The notes beneath the pieces were generated by a model. That model had not been told where the DNA came from. It saw nothing but the letters and a program-made list of their open reading frames with translations, and searched no databases. 9,578 nucleotides of DNA from Verrucomicrobia bacterium TMED60 (GTDB lineage Bacteria; Verrucomicrobiota; Verrucomicrobiae; Opitutales; MB11C04), in NCBI GenBank assembly GCA_002171765.1, contig NHDN01000002.1, positions 1-9,578 on the forward strand, in the 5' to 3' direction. Of the stretch, positions 1-5,783 are shown piece after piece (position 1 is the first letter of the stretch; each line of letters starts with the position of its first letter). Position numbers and translations under genes: made by a program.

Positions 1-435
1 CATTCTTCTTTTTCCTTCAAATTTAAAAGGTTTAGTAACAACAGCTACTGTTAATGCGCCAAGTTCTTTGGCAATAGATGCAATAACAGGAGCAGCTCCT
101 GTCCCTGTTCCGCCGCCCATTCCTGCTGTAATAAAGACCATATCAGCGCCTGTTAACAATTCCTCGATTGCAGTTCGATCACTTTCAGCAGCTTTTCTTC
201 CAATATCAGGATCTGCTCCTGCTCCAAGCCCCTTTGTTAATCCATTACCTAATTTTATAGTTATCGCATCCTTGGTTGCATTAAGAGCTTGTGTATCAGT
301 GTTTGCGCAAATAAAATCAACTCCCTCAATATCGTGGCTTATCATATGAAGGACTGCATTGCCCCCACCTCCACCAACGCCAACAACCTTGATTTTTGCG
401 TTTTCTACTTCTTGCTCAATAACTTCAAAATTCAT
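1..435 (-). CDS. ftsZ: Cell division protein FtsZ, N-terminal 145 residues (3' part outside window)
   Basis: FtsZ is the tubulin-like GTPase that polymerises at midcell into the Z ring and recruits the division machinery. Translating the minus strand from the ATG at 433-435 gives 145 residues open to the window edge, starting [20 protein letters not shown]. Seen directly: the nucleotide-binding glycine loop GGGGGNAV at residues 21-28, the NTD motif at 45-47, [10 protein letters not shown] at 67-76, and the tubulin signature GMGGGTGTG at 105-113, followed by TVAVVTKPF at 129-137. These match the GTPase domain of FtsZ almost position for position. The rest of that domain and the C-terminal tail that binds FtsA and ZipA lie beyond base 1. 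The gene sits directly behind mraZ, with a good ribosome site (GGGGA), so it is probably co-transcribed with it. No ftsA or ftsQ lies upstream as it would in a normal dcw cluster. Confidence 0.97.
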   Translation of the reverse strand, partial: MNFEVIEQEVENAKIKVVGVGGGGGNAVLHMISHDIEGVDFICANTDTQALNATKDAITIKLGNGLTKGLGAGADPDIGRKAAESDRTAIEELLTGADMVFITAGMGGGTGTGAAPVIASIAKELGALTVAVVTKPFKFEGKRRM

Positions 436-440
436 TTTTT

Positions 441-445
441 TCCCC
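441..445 (-). promoter_or_regulatory. Ribosome binding site of ftsZ (GGGGA)
   Basis: In the 13-base mraZ-ftsZ gap the minus strand reads GGGGA five bases before the ftsZ ATG. It is a reasonable Shine-Dalgarno sequence in a genome where several neighbouring genes have none, and it supports the chosen ftsZ start. Confidence 0.6.
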
Positions 446-448
446 TAA

Positions 449-916
449 TTAAAATGACATAGATTTAATACTTTCTGGAAGAACGACATCCAGAATCTCT
501 GTAGACAAAGAACCTCCGGTTTGTCTCATTTCCCAACTTTTTGTGTTCCATATTTCAAATTTGTTTCCCATGCCTACTAAAGCTATTTGTTTTTGATCTT
601 CAATTTCTGCATATTTTTGAAGATCAGCTGGAATTCTTAAAAGCATTCTTCCATTAATATCTAATTCCGATTCGTAAGCATTTCCAAGAATTGTCCATTG
701 TATATTTCTTACAATTGGATCTAAGCCTTGCAAAGATTCTAATTTCGAAGAAATATCTACCCATTCTTTTCCAGGATAAACTTTGAGAGATGGGTACTGC
801 GGATCTTTTGTTATTACAATTTTGGGCTGATTCTGTAATTTAAAATCAGCTCTATATCTAGCAGGTATTGAAAGCCTGCCCTTTGCATCCAAAGAAACTG
901 TATTAAAACCAAACAT
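449..916 (-). CDS. mraZ: Transcriptional regulator MraZ
   Basis: MraZ is a DNA-binding protein with two AbrB/SpoVT-type swapped-hairpin half-domains that forms a ring-shaped oligomer. In E. coli it represses its own dcw operon by binding short direct repeats in the promoter. This 155-residue protein is complete. The first half-domain carries the DxKGRxxxPxRYR motif (D10, K12, G13, R14, P18, R20, Y21, R22). The second has DINGRMLLRIP at 86-96. FEIWNTKSW at 120-128 is the usual C-terminal family motif. The start is the family start (MFGFNTVSLD against the usual MFxGxxxxxLD), but there is no Shine-Dalgarno sequence before it. Four phased GTGTG-type repeats lie 24-58 bases upstream and are its likely binding site. 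Downstream comes ftsZ rather than rsmH (mraW), which is unusual; MraZ here may control ftsZ directly. Confidence 0.96.
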   Translation of the reverse strand: MFGFNTVSLDAKGRLSIPARYRADFKLQNQPKIVITKDPQYPSLKVYPGKEWVDISSKLESLQGLDPIVRNIQWTILGNAYESELDINGRMLLRIPADLQKYAEIEDQKQIALVGMGNKFEIWNTKSWEMRQTGGSLSTEILDVVLPESIKSMSF

Positions 917-922
917 TTACAA

Positions 923-951
923 AATATAAAGTCTTTTTACACACATTGCAA
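923..951 (-). promoter_or_regulatory. Candidate proximal mraZ promoter (would give a leaderless mRNA)
   Basis: On the minus strand TTGCAA (946-951; 4 of 6 to the sigma70 -35) is followed after 17 bases by TATATT (923-928; 5 of 6 to the -10). A start about 7 bases further on falls at or next to the A of the mraZ ATG (916), so the transcript would lack a leader, in keeping with the absence of a Shine-Dalgarno sequence. The -35 box lies inside the GTGTG repeat array. In such AT-rich DNA boxes of this quality also occur by chance. Confidence 0.4.
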
Positions 952-974
952 CACTTTTGCACACTTTTTCACAC
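940..974 (-). promoter_or_regulatory. Four 10-bp-phased direct repeats, probable MraZ operator
   Basis: Read on the minus strand, four 5-base units follow one another at exactly 10-base steps: GTGTG then AAAAA, GTGTG then CAAAA, GTGTT then GCAAT, and GTGTG. On the plus strand ACAC starts at 941, 951, 961 and 971. Five-base direct repeats with five-base spacers in front of mraZ are the known architecture of the E. coli MraZ site (TGGGN repeats). The Mollicutes site reported as AAAGTG[T/G] resembles the A-rich spacer plus GTGT seen here. The 10-bp step puts each unit on the same face of the helix, suiting an oligomeric regulator. Binding itself is inferred. Confidence 0.75.
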
Positions 975-1004
975 ATAATAAGTATAAAAATATCAGTATG
1001 TAAA
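975..1004 (-). promoter_or_regulatory. Candidate distal mraZ promoter
   Basis: On the minus strand TTTACA (999-1004; 5 of 6 to the -35) and TATTAT (975-980; 5 of 6 to the -10) are 18 bases apart, giving a start near 968. The GTGTG array would then lie across the start site and early leader, the classical position for a repressor site, and the leader would be about 50 bases. The -35 box overlaps the end of the T run that follows rnpB. It matches consensus slightly better than the proximal candidate. Confidence 0.45.
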
Positions 1005-1008
1005 AAAA
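1002..1008 (-). terminator. T7 tract at the rnpB 3' end, possible terminator
   Basis: Directly after the 3' strand of RNase P helix P1 (AACCAACTC, 1010-1018) the minus strand has CA and then seven T residues. I see no local hairpin in front of the T run. The only stem that could support termination is P1 itself, closed over the whole RNA, so intrinsic termination is uncertain and some read-through into mraZ is possible. Confidence 0.35.
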
Positions 1009-1009
1009 T

Positions 1010-1338
1010 GAGTTGGTTTGTAAGCCGGATTCTGTAAATGATGATCATCTATCTCGGTATTATGTTGCCATAATACTCTAGCAACCTACCCAAATCCAAA
1101 GCGAGCAACTCTATAGGATTTCTATTTGGTTTTGCTTCAGGCTGGGGTTTGCAATGCCTTAAATGTTACCATTCAAGCGGTAAGCTCTTACCTTACCTTT
1201 TCACCCTTACCAAATAAATTGGCGGTATACTTTCTGTTGCACTATCCGTAAGCTCACGCCTCCCAGGTGTTACCTGGCGCCCTGCTCTATGAAGTCCGGA
1301 CTTTCCTCTAATTTAATTAGCGATCATCCAACCAACTC
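1010..1338 (-). ncRNA. rnpB: RNase P RNA (bacterial type A, compact)
   Basis: Catalytic RNA of ribonuclease P, which removes 5' leaders from pre-tRNAs together with RnpA. Conserved elements seen on the minus strand, 5' to 3': AGAGGAAAGTCCGGAC at 1294-1309, AGGGCGCCAGGTAACACCTG-like P7/P8 region, AGTGCAACAGAAAGTA, GGTAAGGGTGAAAAGG, a P12 hairpin GGTAAG-GTAAGA-CTTACC type, GGGTAGG at 1085-1091 (the loop-15 GGU that pairs with the tRNA CCA end), and ACAGAATCCGGCTTA at 1021-1035. Ends are set by P1: GAGTTGGTT at 1330-1338 pairs perfectly with AACCAACTC from 1010-1018. P2 is GATGATC with GATCATC. At about 329 bases it is shorter than the E. coli RNA (377): P3 is reduced to a CTAAT/ATTAG stem and P9 to CCAA/TTGG. 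It lies between rsmI and mraZ, as in Pseudomonas. Confidence 0.97.
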
Positions 1339-1345
1339 GAGGACT

Positions 1346-1351
1346 ATTATA
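1346..1351 (-). promoter_or_regulatory. -10 box of the rnpB promoter (TATAAT)
   Basis: A perfect TATAAT on the minus strand ends seven bases before G1338, the first base of helix P1, which is where an RNA made directly from this promoter should begin. This agreement supports both calls. The -35 region would lie within the last codons of rsmI, and I see no good match there. Confidence 0.65.
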
Positions 1352-1359
1352 ATGATTTT

Positions 1360-2175
1360 TTATATTTCTATAAGATTTTTATATATATCTCTTTTATTTT
1401 GACCTGTTACTAAAGAGATAAGCTTTGCAGCATCGGATACAGATAGTTTTTTTAAAAACTCTTTTTTTGTCTTTTTATCTAAAACAAAGTTATTAGTATT
1501 TTTTTGAGTACCTTCAATAACAATTACCATTTCACCTTTTAATAAAATTTTTTCTTTTTTTATATCCTCCAGGATCTCTAAAGCGCTACCTCTAAAAATT
1601 TGTTCATGTAGCTTAGTCATCTCTTTACAAATTGAGACTCTTCTTGTCTTTCCAAGAATTTTAATTAAATTGGTGACGGTTTTTTCTAATCTTTTTGGAG
1701 ATTCAAAGAAAATTGCTGTTTTATTATCATCTTTTATGCCTTCAAAGCATACCTCTTGATCGTTAAGTTTTTTAGGTACAAATCCGAAAAAGGTAAATTT
1801 ATCTGTTGGGAATCCTGACATCACTGCTGCACTTATAACAGATGAAGGTCCAGGTATAAGAGTATAGTTAATTAATTGTTTTGAGCATTCTTTTATGAGT
1901 TTATAACCCGGATCAGATATGGCGGGAGTTCCTGCATCAGATATTATGGAAACATTCTTATTATTTTTAATTTGATTTATTATTTCCAGTGTTACTTTGT
2001 CTTCATTATGTTCATGAAAACTTCTGCAATTTTTTTTAATATTAATAAAATTCAATAGTTTTTTGGTATTTCTTGTATCTTCAGCATAAAGGAAATCGGA
2101 TGATCCAATAACATCTATTGCCCTAAGTGATATATCATTTAGATTACCTATTGGTGAAGAAATAAAATATAACAT
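1360..2175 (-). CDS. rsmI: 16S rRNA (cytidine(1402)-2'-O)-methyltransferase RsmI
   Basis: RsmI transfers a methyl group from S-adenosylmethionine to the 2'-O of C1402 in the 16S rRNA decoding centre, which fine-tunes decoding at the P site. The protein is complete (271 residues; family usually about 270-290) and belongs to the tetrapyrrole-methylase fold. Motifs seen: SPIGNLNDISLRAI at 7-20, AEDTRNTKKLL at 31-41, HEHNED near 54-59, SDAGTPAISDPGY in the first third to half, IPGPSS, SGFPTDKFTFFGFVPKK, FFESPKRLEKT, and CKEMTKLHEQIFRG followed by KGEMVIVIEG. The C-terminal helical tail ends in SDAAKLISLVTGQNKRDIY, also usual for the family. No Shine-Dalgarno sequence precedes the ATG. A divergent lipoprotein gene starts only 16 bases away. 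rnpB follows, and its promoter lies around the rsmI stop codon. Confidence 0.96.
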   Translation of the reverse strand: MLYFISSPIGNLNDISLRAIDVIGSSDFLYAEDTRNTKKLLNFINIKKNCRSFHEHNEDKVTLEIINQIKNNKNVSIISDAGTPAISDPGYKLIKECSKQLINYTLIPGPSSVISAAVMSGFPTDKFTFFGFVPKKLNDQEVCFEGIKDDNKTAIFFESPKRLEKTVTNLIKILGKTRRVSICKEMTKLHEQIFRGSALEILEDIKKEKILLKGEMVIVIEGTQKNTNNFVLDKKTKKEFLKKLSVSDAAKLISLVTGQNKRDIYKNLIEI

Positions 2176-2191
2176 TTAATTTTATAAAAAT
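2176..2191. promoter_or_regulatory. 16-bp divergent intergenic with palindromic TTTTATAAAA
   Basis: The space between the rsmI and lpoA-like start codons holds TTTTATAAAA (2180-2189), which is its own reverse complement and so offers a TATAAA -10 box to each strand (plus 2183-2188, minus 2181-2186). For rsmI the start would fall at about its ATG. For the lipoprotein gene it would fall just past its ATG, which is a poor fit. No convincing -35 box is seen on either side. Chance is a serious alternative in such AT-rich DNA. Confidence 0.25.
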
Positions 2192-3127
2192 ATGAAGTTT
2201 AGCTTAACATTAATGACACTATGTTCGATGCTTTTCTTAGCCTCATGTGTTAGTTCAACTAATACTGAAAAGGAGAAAGTGCTTCTTGATTTAGATCTAC
2301 AAACTTCAAATAAAAATAAAGAAATAATTTTAGAGTATTTATTCAATGAAAATATTAAATTTTCTATCGATTTTGATAAAAATGATTCGTATCGATTAAG
2401 TAATGACTTATTAGAATCAAATTTAAAATATTTTTGTCGCTCTTTTACTCAGGAGCAGAATGATTTATTAGAGTTAAAGGTATTTGATAAGATTGATAAT
2501 CTTAATAAAAAAGTATTGATCATTTATTCTAAAGAATTTGAAAACCTATCAGAAGATCTCAAAAGAAAATATCCTCAAGAGTTATATTATTTATTAGATG
2601 AGAGTGATTACGATAAAGAGGTAAAAAGAATTTTAGAAGTTAATAGGAGTATTGATAGACACTTAGATATTTCAAACCTAGATAAAGATTTAGAAATAGA
2701 ACATTATCCTAGGATAAGAAATGACATATCAAAAATTTATTTTTTGCTTGATTATGATCTAGGTAAAACCATTGTTCCTTTAGTGAAAAACTTTGCATTA
2801 AATATTGATTCATATTCATCAACTCAAATTTTTCATGATGCAAATGACTATAAAAAGCTTGCAGATTTTGAGTCTATTTTTATACCCGTTCAAGATGAAA
2901 TGATTAAAACAATAGTCGGAGAAAAAGACATTAAGAATATTAAGAATGAATTTGAAAAAATGTTGATAGCAGACTATTTGCTTCTTGAAAAGGTATATCA
3001 AAACAACTTATTTAGACAGGAGATATTTCTAAAAACGACTTCAGAAAAAATCACCAAAAATAAGTGTATAAAAAGAAATTTATCTTTTTCTAAAGTTGAT
3101 TTAGGTGTGCTCTCTAATCTTCTTTAA
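2192..3127 (+). CDS. lpoA: LpoA-like outer-membrane lipoprotein, short form without the TPR half
   Basis: LpoA (LppC/YraM) is an outer-membrane lipoprotein that reaches through the periplasm to activate the peptidoglycan synthase PBP1A. This protein has 311 residues against roughly 600-680 in known LpoA. It begins with a lipoprotein signal ending in LASC, lipidated Cys19. Beyond it I see only matches to the C-terminal, periplasmic-binding-protein-like half: CRSFTQEQNDLLELKVF at 82-98 followed by KKVLIIYS resembles the family's FxLSPEDEA...ralvl stretch; RNDISKIYFLL at 176-186 matches RRQDVDFIFLV; and ADYLLLEKV with the last 45 residues fits the DAYRL...TG.LSLD...R.L.W closing segment. The N-terminal TPR domain is missing. 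The position next to rsmI is the usual lpoA locus, which supports the call. No Shine-Dalgarno sequence is seen. The last 14 bases overlap the convergent sspA. Family assignment rests on motifs and synteny, since overall similarity is low. Confidence 0.65.
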   Translation: MKFSLTLMTLCSMLFLASCVSSTNTEKEKVLLDLDLQTSNKNKEIILEYLFNENIKFSIDFDKNDSYRLSNDLLESNLKYFCRSFTQEQNDLLELKVFDKIDNLNKKVLIIYSKEFENLSEDLKRKYPQELYYLLDESDYDKEVKRILEVNRSIDRHLDISNLDKDLEIEHYPRIRNDISKIYFLLDYDLGKTIVPLVKNFALNIDSYSSTQIFHDANDYKKLADFESIFIPVQDEMIKTIVGEKDIKNIKNEFEKMLIADYLLLEKVYQNNLFRQEIFLKTTSEKITKNKCIKRNLSFSKVDLGVLSNLL

Positions 3128-3725
3128 GATCTCTTTCAAGAGAAGATAAGCTATCAAGGAATCCTGGTCTTTCAAATACAGATTTTTGATAATCAAGAAG
3201 TGGTTTAAGGTGTCTGTTAATTGGTAACTTTATACCAACTGAAGGGAGTCTCCACAAGATTGGAGCAAAAAAGCAATCTACAAGAGTAAATTCATCACTC
3301 ATAAAAAATTTAAATTCTTTAAATGTTGGTGCGATAGATGATATTTCATGCAGGAGCTCTTCTCTTACCTTCATAAGCTCTTTTTCAGGACTTTTTGCTT
3401 CAATTAAAGTATCTATTAGTGGGCACCATTCTCTATCAATTCTTAACATAAGAGTTCTGCTATTAGCACGAGCAACAGGATAGACAGGTAGTAAAGGCGG
3501 GTGTGGAAATCTTTCATCCAAGTATTCCATCATCACAGCAGGATCATGAATAATCAAATCTCTATCTACTAAGATTGGGAGTTTATGATAAGGGCTCATT
3601 GATAATATTTCATCTGGTGTTTCGTCCTGTTTAGACTCTTTAATTTCTGCAGAAATATCCTTTTCTGCTAAAACAATTCTCACCCTCTGACTATAATGAT
3701 CGTCTCTATCTGAATATAAAATCAT
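3114..3725 (-). CDS. sspA: Stringent starvation protein A (GST-fold RNA polymerase-associated protein)
   Basis: SspA binds sigma70 RNA polymerase and alters promoter use in stationary phase and acid stress. It has a glutathione S-transferase fold but is not known to bind glutathione. The 203 residues show an N-terminal thioredoxin-like domain (MILYSDRDDHYSQRVRIVLAEK, then MSPYHKLPILVDRDL at 43-57), the family hallmark MEYLDERFPHPPLLPVYPVAR around 66-86, with PHPP at 74-77 forming the surface pocket needed for SspA function in E. coli, and a helical C-terminal domain (DEFTLVDCFFAPILWRLP). The usual CPYSHRVR start of helix 1 is HYSQRVR here, so the cysteine is absent. It lies 16 bases behind petC, preceded by GGGGA at good spacing, and is probably the last gene of the pet operon. 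Its usual partner sspB is not present; the lpoA-like gene converges on and overlaps it instead. Confidence 0.93.
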   Translation of the reverse strand: MILYSDRDDHYSQRVRIVLAEKDISAEIKESKQDETPDEILSMSPYHKLPILVDRDLIIHDPAVMMEYLDERFPHPPLLPVYPVARANSRTLMLRIDREWCPLIDTLIEAKSPEKELMKVREELLHEISSIAPTFKEFKFFMSDEFTLVDCFFAPILWRLPSVGIKLPINRHLKPLLDYQKSVFERPGFLDSLSSLERDLKED

Positions 3726-3741
3726 AATTTCCCCAAATATG

Positions 3742-4569
3742 TTATTTTAAATAGTCCTTATGGTACTCTCGATATAGCAGAGAAGCCAATGCAGTAAATA
3801 TTAAAAAATAAAATACAACATACCAGCCTATTCTTTCTCTTGTAGCCTTAATTGGTTCTCCGACATAAACTAAGAAGTTTGTTAAATCATATATGAGAGT
3901 ATCAAATTCTTCCTTAGTCAATTCTCCAGTTCCCTCTTGAACTTCTAAAAAACCACATTTTTCATTAGTAACTGTATTTCCATTTTCATCTCTCTTTTCA
4001 CCACCATTATTTGCAATTACAGGAACACTTTTACAGACCAACCTTTGATTGCCTTGAAGTGAAAGAAGAACGTTTGGCATTGCAGTACCAGGATAAACAA
4101 GATTGTTAACACCATATTGTTTTGAAGAGTCTTCATAATAAGCCCTAAGGTAAGAATATATCCAATCATCTCCTTTATATCTTGACACTAGTGTTAAATC
4201 GGGAGGAGCAACGCCAAACCAATTTACTGAATTATCTGACATTGCGCCAGTCATTAAATCACCAGGCTTGATAGACTTATCAAACACTAAATTTTCAAAA
4301 AAAATATCTTCAGGAATCTGTAAATCTTTAGCAACTCTGCCCCATCTTGAATATTTTAGAGAATGGCAGCCATAACAATAATTAATATATGTTGAAGCTC
4401 CTCTTTGAAGTGACTCCATGTCATTGAGAGAGTATTTGAATTTATCACAATCTCCATAATCTTTGCATGGCCCGCCTTCAGCAGCATCGATATTATTTAT
4501 AAAAAATATAGTTAATAGAAAACTTAAAAAAGTTAATAATCGAGTTCTGTTATATAAACTTTTTATCAT
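3742..4569 (-). CDS. petC: Ubiquinol-cytochrome c reductase, cytochrome c1 subunit
   Basis: Cytochrome c1 takes electrons from the Rieske protein in respiratory complex III and hands them to a soluble or membrane cytochrome c. The 275 residues comprise a cleavable Sec signal (hydrophobic 11-25, likely cut near DAA-EGG at 29-31), a periplasmic c-type haem domain with CYGCH at 65-69 (covalent haem through C65 and C68, axial H69), the expected axial methionine in GTAMPNVL (M164), and one C-terminal membrane anchor at about 246-266 followed by a positive cytoplasmic tail. Extra cysteines at 35, 41, 179 and 205 could form disulfides. APPDLTLVSR at 121-130 is a usual cytochrome c1 motif. Its ATG overlaps the petB stop as ATGA, implying coupled translation. 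petB and petA lie upstream and sspA downstream. Confidence 0.96.
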   Translation of the reverse strand: MIKSLYNRTRLLTFLSFLLTIFFINNIDAAEGGPCKDYGDCDKFKYSLNDMESLQRGASTYINYCYGCHSLKYSRWGRVAKDLQIPEDIFFENLVFDKSIKPGDLMTGAMSDNSVNWFGVAPPDLTLVSRYKGDDWIYSYLRAYYEDSSKQYGVNNLVYPGTAMPNVLLSLQGNQRLVCKSVPVIANNGGEKRDENGNTVTNEKCGFLEVQEGTGELTKEEFDTLIYDLTNFLVYVGEPIKATRERIGWYVVFYFLIFTALASLLYREYHKDYLK

Positions 4570-5783
4570 AATCGCTTAGGTACTTGTTTTGTTTTTTCGT
4601 ATTTTGTATAAACGGGCATTAATAAAAAAAATGCGAAATAAATCACGGTACAAATTACACTCATAGTTTTTCTAACTTCTGTAACACCAACTGTTCCTAG
4701 GTATCCTAATGTAAGGAAGCTTACTCCAAATAGAACAAGAGCAATTTTACTGTATATTCCCTTATATCTTATTGATGCAACATTGCTTCGATCCAACCAT
4801 GGAACTACAAAAAATATTGCCACAGCAGAACCCATTACAATAAGGCCACCTAATGGATCCGGCACTGCTCTTAACATCGTAAAGAATGGCGCATAGTACC
4901 AAACAGGAGCAATATGGTCTGGTGTTACTAATGGATTAGCTTCTTGGAAATTAGCCATTTCTATGAAATAGCCGCCTCCCTCAGGAAAGAAAAACATTAT
5001 GATTGCAAAAACAGTCATAAAAACTCCTATTCCAACAAGAGCATTTAAAACTTTGTAAGGAAAAAATGGAACACTGTCTAGAGGGACTCCATCATCATCA
5101 AGAAATTCCTCAATATCTACACCTTCGGGATTTCCAGCACCAACTTCATGTAATGCTACTAAGTGTAAAAAAACTAAAGCTATTAGAACAAGAGGTAAAG
5201 CAACCACGTGAAGTGCAAAAAATCTTGAGACTGTAATGCCCGAGATATAGTAATCACCTCTTACCCACAACTCTAGAGATTCACCAATGTAAGGTATGGC
5301 ACCAAATAAAGAAATAATAACTTGTGCTCCCCAATATGACATTTGGCCATATGGGAGTACATAGCCAAGAAACCCTTCTGCCATCATAGCAAGATATATT
5401 GTGCAACCGAATATCCAAACCAACTCTTTTGGTTTTTGATATGAGCCATAAAGGAGGCCTCTGAACATATGCAAATATACAACTGCAAAAAACATTGAAG
5501 CCCCTGTTGTGTGTATATATCTTATAACCCATCCATAATCGACATCTCGCATTATGTATTCGATTGAAGAAAATGCTTCTTCTTCTGTATTTGAATATGG
5601 CATTATTAACCATATACCTGAAACAATTTGTATAATTAAAACCACTGAGGCAAGAGCTCCAAAAAGATACCAAAAATTTACCTTTGATGGAACAGGATGC
5701 TTTGAAAGATGTCTTTCAAAAGTATTTACAATAGGTAATCTGTCGTTTACCCAAGAGAATAATTTACCAGCAATTTCACTCAT
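4566..5783 (-). CDS. petB: Ubiquinol-cytochrome c reductase, cytochrome b subunit
   Basis: Cytochrome b is the membrane core of complex III. It carries haems bL and bH and both quinone sites, driving the proton-motive Q cycle. The 405 residues give about eight membrane helices. Haem ligands are visible as two pairs: H91 (RYIHTTGAS) with H192 (FFALHVV), and H105 (VYLHMFRG) with H207 (VFLHLVALHE). GYVLPYGQMSYWGAQVI at 140-154 is the Qo-site cd-helix region. The later Qo motif reads PVWYYAPFFTMLRAVP at 293-308, so the PEWY glutamate of mitochondria and alphaproteobacteria is valine; to my knowledge PVWY is normal in beta- and gammaproteobacteria. The ATG directly abuts the petA stop codon, with a strong AAGGAG six bases upstream inside petA, so translation is coupled. 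It forms the pet operon with petA and petC. Confidence 0.98.
   Translation of the reverse strand: MSEIAGKLFSWVNDRLPIVNTFERHLSKHPVPSKVNFWYLFGALASVVLIIQIVSGIWLIMPYSNTEEEAFSSIEYIMRDVDYGWVIRYIHTTGASMFFAVVYLHMFRGLLYGSYQKPKELVWIFGCTIYLAMMAEGFLGYVLPYGQMSYWGAQVIISLFGAIPYIGESLELWVRGDYYISGITVSRFFALHVVALPLVLIALVFLHLVALHEVGAGNPEGVDIEEFLDDDGVPLDSVPFFPYKVLNALVGIGVFMTVFAIIMFFFPEGGGYFIEMANFQEANPLVTPDHIAPVWYYAPFFTMLRAVPDPLGGLIVMGSAVAIFFVVPWLDRSNVASIRYKGIYSKIALVLFGVSFLTLGYLGTVGVTEVRKTMSVICTVIYFAFFLLMPVYTKYEKTKQVPKRL

Noticed and set aside
68..349. Open frame on the plus strand, 93 codons, Pro/Ala rich
   Set aside because: It lies wholly antisense to the clearly coding ftsZ GTPase domain and has no recognisable motif.
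940..974. Short tandem repeats considered as a CRISPR or VNTR
   Set aside because: Units are 5 bases with 5-base spacers, far too short for CRISPR, and the position before mraZ explains them as an operator.
1085..1091. Possible loss of the GGU that contacts tRNA CCA in RNase P RNA
   Set aside because: On checking the position against the E. coli RNA (292-294), the GGGTAGG element is present and normal.
2819..3001. Short minus-strand frame antisense to the lpoA-like gene
   Set aside because: Composition is AT-driven (Phe, Ile, Asn, Lys) with no motif, and the plus-strand gene has a lipobox and family motifs.
4860..4905. PVWY in place of PEWY in the cytochrome b Qo site as a novel variant
   Set aside because: To my knowledge PVWY is the common form in beta- and gammaproteobacteria, so it marks the clade and is not new.
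5281..5673. Second minus-strand frame of 130 codons inside petB
   Set aside because: Out-of-frame shadow of cytochrome b; its sequence is low in normal protein features and rich in Cys, Tyr and Trp, as expected from a shifted membrane-protein frame.
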